Part shown: in pieces, positions 42,070-49,383 of the stretch
Layout: every line of letters begins with the position of its first letter
Numbering within the stretch: the first letter of the stretch is position 1
NCBI GenBank assembly: GCA_964467255.1
Contig: CAYXPR010000001.1
Coordinates: 124,001-188,000 of the forward strand
Direction of reading: 5' to 3'
DNA length: 64,000 nt
Origin: CAYXPR01 sp964467255
Lineage (GTDB): Bacteria > Pseudomonadota > Alphaproteobacteria > Rickettsiales > RGZB01
Position numbers and translations under genes: made by a program
Notes under the pieces: model-generated
The model's database searches: none
What the model was told of the DNA's origin: nothing
Seen by the model: only the letters and a program-made list of their open reading frames with translations

Positions 42070-44172
42070 ATGTCGCGCTCTTCATTGCTTTTTCCATTAT
42101 TTTCGAGTGTGACTTCCGTTCGTGGGGTGGGTGAAAAAACCGCTAAAACGCTTGAGCGCGTGGGCATTACCCGCGTGATTGATATGGTGCTGCATATGCC
42201 CGCAGGCATTGTGGATAGGCGCGCGAACCCGCCACTGCCGCTCGCCAAACAAGGGCAGGTGATTACCGTGCGGGTTCGGGTGGACGAACATATTCCCTCG
42301 CCGCCTTATGGCCGTAAGCCTTACCGCGTGGTGTGTCATAACGAAAGCGGCTATATCGATTTGGTATTCTTTCAATCGCGTGCGGATTATTTAAAAAAAT
42401 TATTACCCGAAGGCGAGGAGCGCATCATCAGCGGGCATGTGGAACGTTTTGCCGACACGCTGCAAATGCCGCATCCGGATTATATTTTGCCGCTGGCACG
42501 TGCGAGCGAAGCGCAGCGCGTGGAGCCGGTGTATCCGCTGACGCAGGGCGTTAGTCTGAAACAGATGGGCAAATATATGCGCGAGGCTTTGAAGATGGTT
42601 CCCGCACTGCCGGAATGGCAGGATGAGTCCTATATCAAGCGCCGGCATTTTCCTTCCTTTAAAGACGCGGTGCTAGCAGCACATACGCCGGAAACAGAGG
42701 AAGATATTTTACCAAGTGCTACAGCGCGTCGGCGGTTGGCATTTGATGAATTGCTCGCCAGCCAGCTTGCGCTGGGGCTGGTGCGTGCGCGCACTAAAAA
42801 ATTGCGCGGCGTAGTGAATAAAGGCAAAGGCCAGTTTACCAAGGCACTACTGGGTTCGCTCCCCTTTGTGCTGACCAAAGGCCAGCAACAGGTGGTGAAA
42901 GAAATTGAAAAAGATTTGCATAGCCCCGAGCGTATGCTGCGGCTGCTGCAGGGTGATGTGGGCAGCGGCAAAACGGTGGTGAGTTTGCTCGCCATGCTGA
43001 ATGTGGCAGAGGCGGGAAGGCAATCGGCGCTGATGGCGCCGACGGAAATTCTTGCCCGCCAGCATTACCGCAACATTCACAGCATGGTGGAAGAAGCAGG
43101 GCTGGCGGATAAAGTGGTGGTGGAAATCCTGACCGGAAAAGACAAGGGCAAGCGCCGGAAAGAAGTTCTGGAAAAAGCAGCGGCTGGGAAAATCGCTATA
43201 TTGATTGGTACGCACGCCTTATTCCAAGAAGGCGTGGTGCTGAAAGCGCTGGGGCTGGTGGTGGTGGACGAGCAGCACCGCTTTGGTGTGCGCCAGCGGC
43301 TTGAGCTTTCGCAAAAAGGCGATGGCTGTGATGTGCTGCTGATGACGGCAACGCCAATTCCGCGCACGCTGACGATGACCTATTACGGCGATATGGATGT
43401 TTCGATTCTGCGCGAAAAGCCACCAGGCCGCACGCCGATTGATACGCGCATTGCACCCAATAGCCGCATGGAAGAAATTATCGCACGCATGGCAGCGGCG
43501 CTTGCTGCAGGCTCAAAGGCATATTGGATATGCCCACTGGTGGAGGAGTCAGAAAAATCAGACCTCGCTGCCGCCACCGAACGCTATGATGCCTTCTGTA
43601 AAATTTACGGCAAAGAAAGCGTGGGGCTGGTGCATGGCCGCATGAAGCCACAAGAAAAAGAAAAACAAATGGAAGCTTTCGCCATGGGTAAGGTGCGCCT
43701 GCTGGTGGCCACCACTGTGATAGAGGTGGGGGTGGATGTGCCGGATGCCACGATTATGGTGATTGAACATGCTGAGCGCTTCGGGCTGGCGCAGCTGCAC
43801 CAATTACGCGGGCGCGTGGGGCGTGGCAAGGCGAAGTCATCATGCTTGCTGCTGTATGCGGAGCCACTTTCGGAAACCGGCCGCGCGCGCCTTGGCATTA
43901 TGCGTGAGACCGAAGATGGCTTTAAAATTGCAGAAGAAGATTTAGTGCTGCGTGGCAGCGGCGAGGTGCTGGGCACACGCCAGAGCGGCTTGCCGGGCTT
44001 TAAGCTGGCAGACGTGATGGTGCATCGTGAGTTGTTATTGGCGGCGAGAGATGATGCGCGCTATGTGCTGGAAAAAGACCCATCGCTTTCATCAAAGCGC
44101 GGCTTGGCGCTGAGGAACCTGCTGCATCTGTTCGAATATGACAAGCAGGTGGAATATATTTTCTCGGGCTAA
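42070..44172 (+). CDS. recG: ATP-dependent DNA helicase RecG
   Basis: Superfamily 2 helicase that reverses stalled replication forks. The wedge/OB domain takes the first ~260 residues (TSVRGVGEKTAKTLERVGI near the start). Helicase motifs are complete: Walker A in LLQGDVGSGKTVV, DEQHRFGVRQR, MTATPIPRTLTM, and the TRG-helical-hairpin part with QLHQLRGRVGRGKAKS. About 700 residues is standard. I choose the ATG at 42070; a GTG at 42049 would add 7 residues. Its 3' end overlaps the convergent lpxB stop by 4 bases. Confidence 0.95.
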   Translation: MSRSSLLFPLFSSVTSVRGVGEKTAKTLERVGITRVIDMVLHMPAGIVDRRANPPLPLAKQGQVITVRVRVDEHIPSPPYGRKPYRVVCHNESGYIDLVFFQSRADYLKKLLPEGEERIISGHVERFADTLQMPHPDYILPLARASEAQRVEPVYPLTQGVSLKQMGKYMREALKMVPALPEWQDESYIKRRHFPSFKDAVLAAHTPETEEDILPSATARRRLAFDELLASQLALGLVRARTKKLRGVVNKGKGQFTKALLGSLPFVLTKGQQQVVKEIEKDLHSPERMLRLLQGDVGSGKTVVSLLAMLNVAEAGRQSALMAPTEILARQHYRNIHSMVEEAGLADKVVVEILTGKDKGKRRKEVLEKAAAGKIAILIGTHALFQEGVVLKALGLVVVDEQHRFGVRQRLELSQKGDGCDVLLMTATPIPRTLTMTYYGDMDVSILREKPPGRTPIDTRIAPNSRMEEIIARMAAALAAGSKAYWICPLVEESEKSDLAAATERYDAFCKIYGKESVGLVHGRMKPQEKEKQMEAFAMGKVRLLVATTVIEVGVDVPDATIMVIEHAERFGLAQLHQLRGRVGRGKAKSSCLLLYAEPLSETGRARLGIMRETEDGFKIAEEDLVLRGSGEVLGTRQSGLPGFKLADVMVHRELLLAARDDARYVLEKDPSLSSKRGLALRNLLHLFEYDKQVEYIFSG

Positions 44173-45599
44173 AAGCCCTCGTCGGTTGATGTAATGGGTT
44201 TGGGCTCTGCCGGTGCTTTGGGCTTATCTGCGGCCTTTGGTGCTTCCAAAGCTTTCGCCTGCTTTGGTGCTTCCAGCACTGGTGTGGGGCGGGCATCGGG
44301 CAATTGAATCATGTTGGCGGCAGACATATCGTCCCCCATGCCGAGCAGTGCTTCAATTTTTTTATGGTCGCCACTGAAACCAGAATCTTTTCCGGCGGTG
44401 GATTGATGCAGGTTTTTTTCTTCCACCGGTGCGTGAGCGATTTTGAGCAAATCCATCACCGCTAAGGCGGCGCGCTGGCTGGGTGTGGGTTCTTTTTTGT
44501 AACCCAGCTGGTTTAAAATATCGAGGCCCCGCTGATATTGTTTTTCCTGCGCAGGCAGGCTTCGCGAAAGTTTTTCAAGCTCCAGCGCAATGGCATTGGC
44601 ATTGCACGCCCCTTGCAAAAACTCCGGCAGAATCATTTCTTTTGCGAGAATGTTGATGAGGCTGACATACTCCACGCGAATCATGCGCTTTAGCATGTAG
44701 GCCGAAATAGGATTCACTTTATAAAACACCACCATCGGCACGCCTGCGAGTGCTACCTCCATGGTGCTGGTGCCGGATTTCACCATCGCCAACTTAGCGG
44801 CGGTGAGGGCATCTTTTTTATCGAGACTTTCGGTTACTACTGTGGCTTTGATGAAGTTCCAGTGCTTGAGTTCATTCTGGATGGTGCTAGCGCTTTCCGG
44901 ATTGGCGATGATAACGAAATGTGCGTTGCGAATCTGCTTGAAGAGCAACTTTACTGTTTCAGACACTACCGGCAAATGGCGTTTTAATTCGCCCTTGCGG
45001 CTGCCAGGGTAAATGGCAATAACCGTGGCATCGGCGGCCACTTTGAATTTGGCACGGAAGCGATTGTCGTCCCCCTCTGCAAAGGATTCTTCTACAATCG
45101 GGTGGCCGACAAAGGTGCAGCCAAGCCCCACCTCTTTGAAGAGTGGCGGCTCAATAGGCAGCAGCGCCAGCACGTGGTCGTACCATTGTTTTATTTTTAA
45201 GGCGCGCTCGGGCTTATAGGCCCACACGGAAGGCGCAACATAATGCACCAGCTTGCCCTTGAAGCCACGCTCGCGCAGCTTTTGGGCGATGCGGAAATTG
45301 AAGGCAGGCGCGTCGATGGTAATGACCACATCCGGATTAATGGATTCAATATCAACGATGGTGTTGTTGATGTGGCCGAGAATTTTTGGGATATGCGGAA
45401 TAATTTCCACAAAGCCCACCAGCGAAAGGTCGCTCATGGGAAAAAGGGAGACCACGCCCTGCTGCGCCATTTTACTGCCGCCTACGCCGTGGAAGGTGAG
45501 GGTTTCTTTGCTTAGGGTTTTAAGGGCGTGGATGAGTTTTGCGCCGAGATTATCACCCGAGGCTTCGCCGGCAATCAGGTATATTTTTCTATCGGCCAT
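44169..45599 (-). CDS. lpxB: lipid-A-disaccharide synthase LpxB with C-terminal extension
   Basis: GT19 glycosyltransferase that joins UDP-diacyl-GlcN and lipid X. The fold motifs include LIAGEASGDNLGAKLI at residues 6-21, HGVGGSKMAQQGV, YVAPSVWAYKPERALKIKQW and the PGSRKGELKRHLPV block of the donor site; KSGTSTMEVALAGVPMVVFYKVNP completes it. Residues beyond about 390 form an extra ~85-residue tail rich in Ala/Pro/Lys with no recognised fold, making the protein 476 residues instead of about 385-395. It ends the lpxD-fabZ-lpxA-lpxI-lpxB series. Confidence 0.94.
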   Translation of the reverse strand: MADRKIYLIAGEASGDNLGAKLIHALKTLSKETLTFHGVGGSKMAQQGVVSLFPMSDLSLVGFVEIIPHIPKILGHINNTIVDIESINPDVVITIDAPAFNFRIAQKLRERGFKGKLVHYVAPSVWAYKPERALKIKQWYDHVLALLPIEPPLFKEVGLGCTFVGHPIVEESFAEGDDNRFRAKFKVAADATVIAIYPGSRKGELKRHLPVVSETVKLLFKQIRNAHFVIIANPESASTIQNELKHWNFIKATVVTESLDKKDALTAAKLAMVKSGTSTMEVALAGVPMVVFYKVNPISAYMLKRMIRVEYVSLINILAKEMILPEFLQGACNANAIALELEKLSRSLPAQEKQYQRGLDILNQLGYKKEPTPSQRAALAVMDLLKIAHAPVEEKNLHQSTAGKDSGFSGDHKKIEALLGMGDDMSAANMIQLPDARPTPVLEAPKQAKALEAPKAADKPKAPAEPKPITSTDEGF

Positions 45600-45614
45600 G
45601 AACTGTTCTGTGCA

Positions 45615-46514
45615 TTACGCGGTGACACCGATAAGGAATATACCAAGCTCGTTCGCGCGTTTCACTACTTTTTCCCGATCGATGATAAGCGAGCCGCCTG
45701 CTTCAATTGCAATGCCGCGTAAGCCCGAGGCGTGGGCGTTTTCTACCGTGTGCACGCCAATGCTGGGTAAATCCACTCGCGTATCCTGCTCTGGCTTTTT
45801 CATTTTCACGAGCACACCGCCCTTACCATCCTGATGCAATATCTTGCAGCGGCTGATGAGGCGGTCCGTACCTTCCGCACCTTCCACACCTAAAATCATG
45901 CCGCGCTGGATGATAACGGCTTGCCCGATATCGAGCCTGCCGATGGCGAGTGCGGTTTTAATGCCCAGTTTAATATCATTTTCCGCCACTTTATCGGGCT
46001 TTACTTTTCCGAGTACACCCTTGGGCATGAGGAGCTTTTTTAAAACTTTATCGACGCCGACAACGGAGAATCCCTGTTTTTCGATGAAGCGGATGATGGC
46101 AGAGAACACCGCGTCATCCCCACCGGAATTGAGGCGGGCGAGAGAGGAGAGGAGTTTTAAGGCCGTAACGTCCATCGAGAGTGAGGAGAAGTTTGGCCTG
46201 CCGACGCGGCCCACCAGCACCAGTTCTTTTGCGCCCGAGCTTTTCAGGCGGCGCATGGCTTCACCGACTTTGCCAAGTGAAACCCACGCGTGCTTCGCGT
46301 TTTTTACGCTGGCTTTTTCAGTAATGCCGTCAAAAGCGATGACGAAGATGTTGCGCTTTTCAGCGAGGCAGTTTTCGACCAGCTCACGCGGCAGGTTGCC
46401 GCTGCCTGCGATAATGCCAAGCACCTTGCCGCCGCTTTTTTTTGCCGGCGCGCGCAAGGCAGGGACATTTTTTTTACGCGGCTTTGCTGGCATTTTTGGG
46501 CTGACAAATGGCAC
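45615..46514 (-). CDS. lpxI: UDP-2,3-diacylglucosamine diphosphatase LpxI
   Basis: The LpxI (DUF1009) form of the UDP-diacylglucosamine hydrolase, used by Alphaproteobacteria instead of LpxH, makes lipid X. VLGIIAGSGNLPRELVENC near residue 32 opens the fold and RGMILGVEGAEGTDRLISRC with KMKKPEQDTRVDLPSIG forms the catalytic C-terminal domain. Length 299 includes an N-terminal Lys/Pro-rich segment of about 28 residues. The start is a GTG at 46514 that overlaps the lpxA end by 41 bases; an ATG at 46493 is possible. lpxB starts 15 bases after its stop. Confidence 0.93.
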   Translation of the reverse strand: MPFVSPKMPAKPRKKNVPALRAPAKKSGGKVLGIIAGSGNLPRELVENCLAEKRNIFVIAFDGITEKASVKNAKHAWVSLGKVGEAMRRLKSSGAKELVLVGRVGRPNFSSLSMDVTALKLLSSLARLNSGGDDAVFSAIIRFIEKQGFSVVGVDKVLKKLLMPKGVLGKVKPDKVAENDIKLGIKTALAIGRLDIGQAVIIQRGMILGVEGAEGTDRLISRCKILHQDGKGGVLVKMKKPEQDTRVDLPSIGVHTVENAHASGLRGIAIEAGGSLIIDREKVVKRANELGIFLIGVTA

Positions 46515-47274
46515 GGGAACTATCCGTGCGGATGAATTCGATGATTTCTTTTACGACGTCATTTTCCTTGAAGCGTTCGTCGGCATCATTCATGCGTTCG
46601 GCCAGCGTGCCTTCTGGCGAGAAGAGCAGGCGGTAGGCGCTGCGCAGCGTGTTGATGTCCTGACNNNNNNNNNNGCGCTTAAGGCCCACCAGATTCAGGC
46701 CCACCAGATTGGCGCGCTCGCCCGTGGCTTGGCCGTAAGGAATTACGTCGTTTTCAATGCCGCTCATGCCGCCAATCATGGCGTGTTTGCCGATGCGGAC
46801 AAACTGGTGGATGGCAGATAAGCCGCCAATTACGGCGAAGTCACCCACTTCCACATGCCCTGCGAGGGTGGCATTGTTGGCAAGAATGACGTTATTGCCC
46901 ACGATGCAGTCATGCGCCACATGGCTGCCAACCATGAACAGGCAGTTATCGCCGACGCGGGTGAACATTTTGTCCCCTTCCGTGCCAGGGTTCATGGTGA
47001 CGTTTTCGCGGATGATATTGTTTTTGCCAATCACCAGCGTGGAAGGCTCGCCTTTATATTTCAAATCCTGCGGCGCAAGGCCAAGGGAAGTGAAGGGGAA
47101 CACTTTGGTGTTTTCGCCAATCGTCGTGTGGCCGTCGACCACCACGTGCGAATGCAGCACGACGTTTTTGCCGAGCTTGACGTTTTTGCCGACCACACAG
47201 TATGCGCCGATGCTGACGCCTTCTGCCAGTTCTGCACCTTTATCGATAATCGCGGTCGGGTGAATTTTTGTCAT
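46474..47274 (-). CDS. lpxA: acyl-ACP:UDP-N-acetylglucosamine O-acyltransferase LpxA, interrupted by an assembly gap
   Basis: First enzyme of lipid A synthesis, a left-handed beta-helix trimer with hexapeptide repeats. IHPTAIIDKGAELAEGVSIG opens it and the catalytic His region is GSHVAHDCIVGNNV. The C-terminal helical domain has NLVGLNLVGLKR before ten N (46665-46674), then QDINTLRSAYRLLF. The gap keeps the frame, but related LpxA sequences carry about seven residues (RGFSREA-like) between KR and the next Ile where only six codons fit here, so the true gap is probably 13 bases. The last partial codon, NGT, would be CGT (Arg) in that case. Confidence 0.93.
   Translation of the reverse strand: MTKIHPTAIIDKGAELAEGVSIGAYCVVGKNVKLGKNVVLHSHVVVDGHTTIGENTKVFPFTSLGLAPQDLKYKGEPSTLVIGKNNIIRENVTMNPGTEGDKMFTRVGDNCLFMVGSHVAHDCIVGNNVILANNATLAGHVEVGDFAVIGGLSAIHQFVRIGKHAMIGGMSGIENDVIPYGQATGERANLVGLNLVGLKRXXXXQDINTLRSAYRLLFSPEGTLAERMNDADERFKENDVVKEIIEFIRTDSSRAICQPKNASKAA
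46665..46674. other. assembly gap of ten N inside lpxA
   Basis: A run of ten unknown bases. The number is probably a placeholder, because the conserved LpxA sequence suggests that 13 bases are missing. A 14/15-base direct repeat (AGGCCCACCAGATTC, 46682-46710) lies eight bases away and may have helped break the assembly. Confidence 0.95.
46682..46710. repeat. tandem 15-base repeat in lpxA next to the gap
   Basis: AGGCCCACCAGATTC occurs twice in tandem (second copy lacking its last base). It encodes the NLVGLNLVGL repeat, which many LpxA proteins carry, so it is likely real and not an artefact. Confidence 0.7.
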
Positions 47275-47280
47275 AAGAAC

Positions 47281-47727
47281 CTACTTTTCGTCCGTTATCA
47301 TGGCAGTGATAATGGCTTCGGCGACCTTTACATCGCCCACGCGCGCTTCGGCGCTGTATTTATAGACATTTTGGCGGTCGCGTTCATAGGTGACATGCAA
47401 TTCCAACACATCGCCCGGCACCACGGGCTTACGGAAGCGAGCCTCGTCAATCGCCATGAAATATACGCCTTTATTTTTGCTGCCTTCCGTGCCGAGGGAG
47501 TGAATGACGGCCAGCCCTGCGGTCTGCGCCATGGCTTCGATAATCAGCACACCCGGCATGATGGGTTTTTTCGGAAAATGACCTTGAAAGAAATGTTCGT
47601 TGATGGTGACGTTTTTATAGCCAATCGCCACTTTGCCTTCTTCGACAATTTTGAATTTATCCACCAGCAAAAATGGGTAGCGGTGGGGTAGGAGTGCCAT
47701 AATCTGTTCTACATTCAGCAACGTCAT
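47281..47727 (-). CDS. fabZ: 3-hydroxyacyl-ACP dehydratase FabZ
   Basis: Hot-dog-fold dehydratase of type II fatty acid synthesis that provides acyl chains also used by LpxA. Catalytic His50 (in EHFFQGHFPKKPIMPGV) and Glu64 (LIIEAMAQTAG) are intact. The 148-residue length is standard. Its start touches the lpxD stop (1-base overlap at 47727) and its stop is 7 bases before lpxA, typical of this coordinated lipid A/fatty acid operon. Confidence 0.96.
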   Translation of the reverse strand: MTLLNVEQIMALLPHRYPFLLVDKFKIVEEGKVAIGYKNVTINEHFFQGHFPKKPIMPGVLIIEAMAQTAGLAVIHSLGTEGSKNKGVYFMAIDEARFRKPVVPGDVLELHVTYERDRQNVYKYSAEARVGDVKVAEAIITAMITDEK

Positions 47728-48773
47728 TATTCTTTCTTTCCCTCTTTATTCGAGCCTTCTTCGGCCAGTTTTTGAACCACTACAATCTGGCGGTGGTGCT
47801 GGCGGGCGGGCACTGCTGGGCTGCCGACGACGGTTTCGCCGGGGGCGACGTCACGCATGACACCGCTTTTGCCGGCAATGCGGGCGCCGCTGCCGATGGT
47901 TAGGTGCCCTGTTATACCAGCCTGACCGCCAAAGGCAACATAATCCCCTGCTTTGGTGCTGCCGGAAATGCCGACTTGCGCCACCACAATACAGCCCCGC
48001 CCAAGCACCACGTTATGGCCAATTTGCACGAGGTTATCGATTTTGCTGTTTTCGCCGATGATGGTGTCGGGCCCACTGCCACGGTCGATCGCGGTGTTCG
48101 CGCCGATTTCAACATCGTCTTTAATAATCACGCGCCCAAGCTGCGGCACTTTTTCATGTTTACCCGCCGCGCTGGTGGCAAAGCCGAAGCCGTCCTGACC
48201 AATGGCGGTGCCGTGGTGGATGATAACGCGGTTGCCGATGATAGAGTGGCTGATATTGGCGCCGGAGTGGATGGTGCAGCCCTCACCGATTTCTACGCCA
48301 TTGGCCAGATGCACACCAGCGTGGATAGATGTGTGGTTGCCCACACGCACGTTTGCACCCAGTGTGACATAGGCACCGATTTCGCACTGCTCGCCCACCT
48401 TGGCGGTTTCGTGAATCACGGCGGTGGGGTGGATATTGGTTTCACGCGGGCGGTAGGGCGCATAGAACATGCTCGCGATGGTGGCGTAGGCGTGGTAGGG
48501 GTTCGGCGCTACCAGCAGCACCAAGCCTTTGGGCGCTTGCTCTACAAACTTTTGGCGAATAATGCAGGCTCCGGCCTTGGTGGCCTTAAACGCATCGATA
48601 TATTTAGTGTTATCGAGGAAGGAAATGTCTTCCGCACTCGCGCCTTCCAGCGGCGCGACATCGCGGATGGAACGGTTACCGGCGGTTTTATCCAGCAGGG
48701 TGGCCCCGCTGGCGGAGGCAAGCTCCGCCAGCGTGAAAGGCCCCGAATTGAGGAAGAAACGCTTATCGGCCAT
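47727..48773 (-). CDS. lpxD: UDP-3-O-acylglucosamine N-acyltransferase LpxD
   Basis: Third step of lipid A synthesis, a beta-helix N-acyltransferase. The N-terminal uridine-binding domain covers residues 1-100 (EDISFLDNTKYIDAF). The hexapeptide repeats include the catalytic His in QIGHNVVLG (KIDNLVQIGHNVVLGRG). Length 348 is normal. It lies between skp and fabZ, the order found across proteobacteria. Confidence 0.95.
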   Translation of the reverse strand: MADKRFFLNSGPFTLAELASASGATLLDKTAGNRSIRDVAPLEGASAEDISFLDNTKYIDAFKATKAGACIIRQKFVEQAPKGLVLLVAPNPYHAYATIASMFYAPYRPRETNIHPTAVIHETAKVGEQCEIGAYVTLGANVRVGNHTSIHAGVHLANGVEIGEGCTIHSGANISHSIIGNRVIIHHGTAIGQDGFGFATSAAGKHEKVPQLGRVIIKDDVEIGANTAIDRGSGPDTIIGENSKIDNLVQIGHNVVLGRGCIVVAQVGISGSTKAGDYVAFGGQAGITGHLTIGSGARIAGKSGVMRDVAPGETVVGSPAVPARQHHRQIVVVQKLAEEGSNKEGKKE

Positions 48774-48796
48774 GCCGGTTACCTAAAGAGGGTTGT

Positions 48797-49342
48797 TTAC
48801 AGACCCACCTTTACAGAAGGCAGTTTTTCATCCAGCTTTTTGAGAACATCGCCCGTAATGTCGAGGGTGTCATCATAATATGCTACATGAGCGGCTGGAA
48901 TCACGGCTTTGAAGCCACGCTTCTTCGCCATTTCTTTCAGCGTTTCAATCAGCACTTCCTGCACGCTGGCGAGGGCTTTGTTGTAAGCCGTTTCCAGTTT
49001 GCCGCGGTGGTCCTGCACTTCTTTCTGTGCTTTCAGGACTTTTTCCTTGAAGGTTTTCTGCTTGGCAGCAAAGGCTTCAGCAGAAAGAACGCTGCGCTGT
49101 TCGGCAAGCTTCTTGTCTTCGGCACGCAGGGCTTCTTCCTGCTTGGTGACATCGGCCTGCACTTTTTTGCGCTGGCCTTCAATCTGTTCCTGAATGCCTT
49201 TGGTGGCTTTAGATTCGTTCAGGATTTTTTTAATGTCGATGATGGCAATCTGACCAGTAGTGGCGTCTTGCGCGGCAGCGAAGGTAGGGGCCAGCAGCAC
49301 AAAGCTAAGGCACAGTAAAAGGGCGAGTTTAAGCGATTTCAT
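48797..49342 (-). CDS. skp: OmpH/Skp-family periplasmic chaperone
   Basis: Periplasmic trimeric chaperone that carries outer-membrane proteins to BamA. A Sec signal peptide ends near residue 24 (LLAPTFAAAQD). The rest of the 181 residues forms long charged coiled-coil arms (EQIEGQRKKVQADVTKQEEALRAE). Conservation is low but location between bamA and lpxD is decisive. About 40 bases separate it from bamA upstream. Confidence 0.9.
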   Translation of the reverse strand: MKSLKLALLLCLSFVLLAPTFAAAQDATTGQIAIIDIKKILNESKATKGIQEQIEGQRKKVQADVTKQEEALRAEDKKLAEQRSVLSAEAFAAKQKTFKEKVLKAQKEVQDHRGKLETAYNKALASVQEVLIETLKEMAKKRGFKAVIPAAHVAYYDDTLDITGDVLKKLDEKLPSVKVGL

Positions 49343-49383
49343 AGAGTCCTCATTTTCAAGTAAAATAGTGGGTTATTAGGCAG

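Noticed and set aside
46665..46674. A frameshift or pseudogene in lpxA at the N run
   Set aside because: The frame stays open across the gap and both flanks are conserved LpxA sequence, so it is an assembly gap, not a broken gene.
45844..46821. 325-residue open frame opposite lpxI/lpxA
   Set aside because: Shadow frame that also runs through the N gap; both underlying genes are certain on the minus strand.
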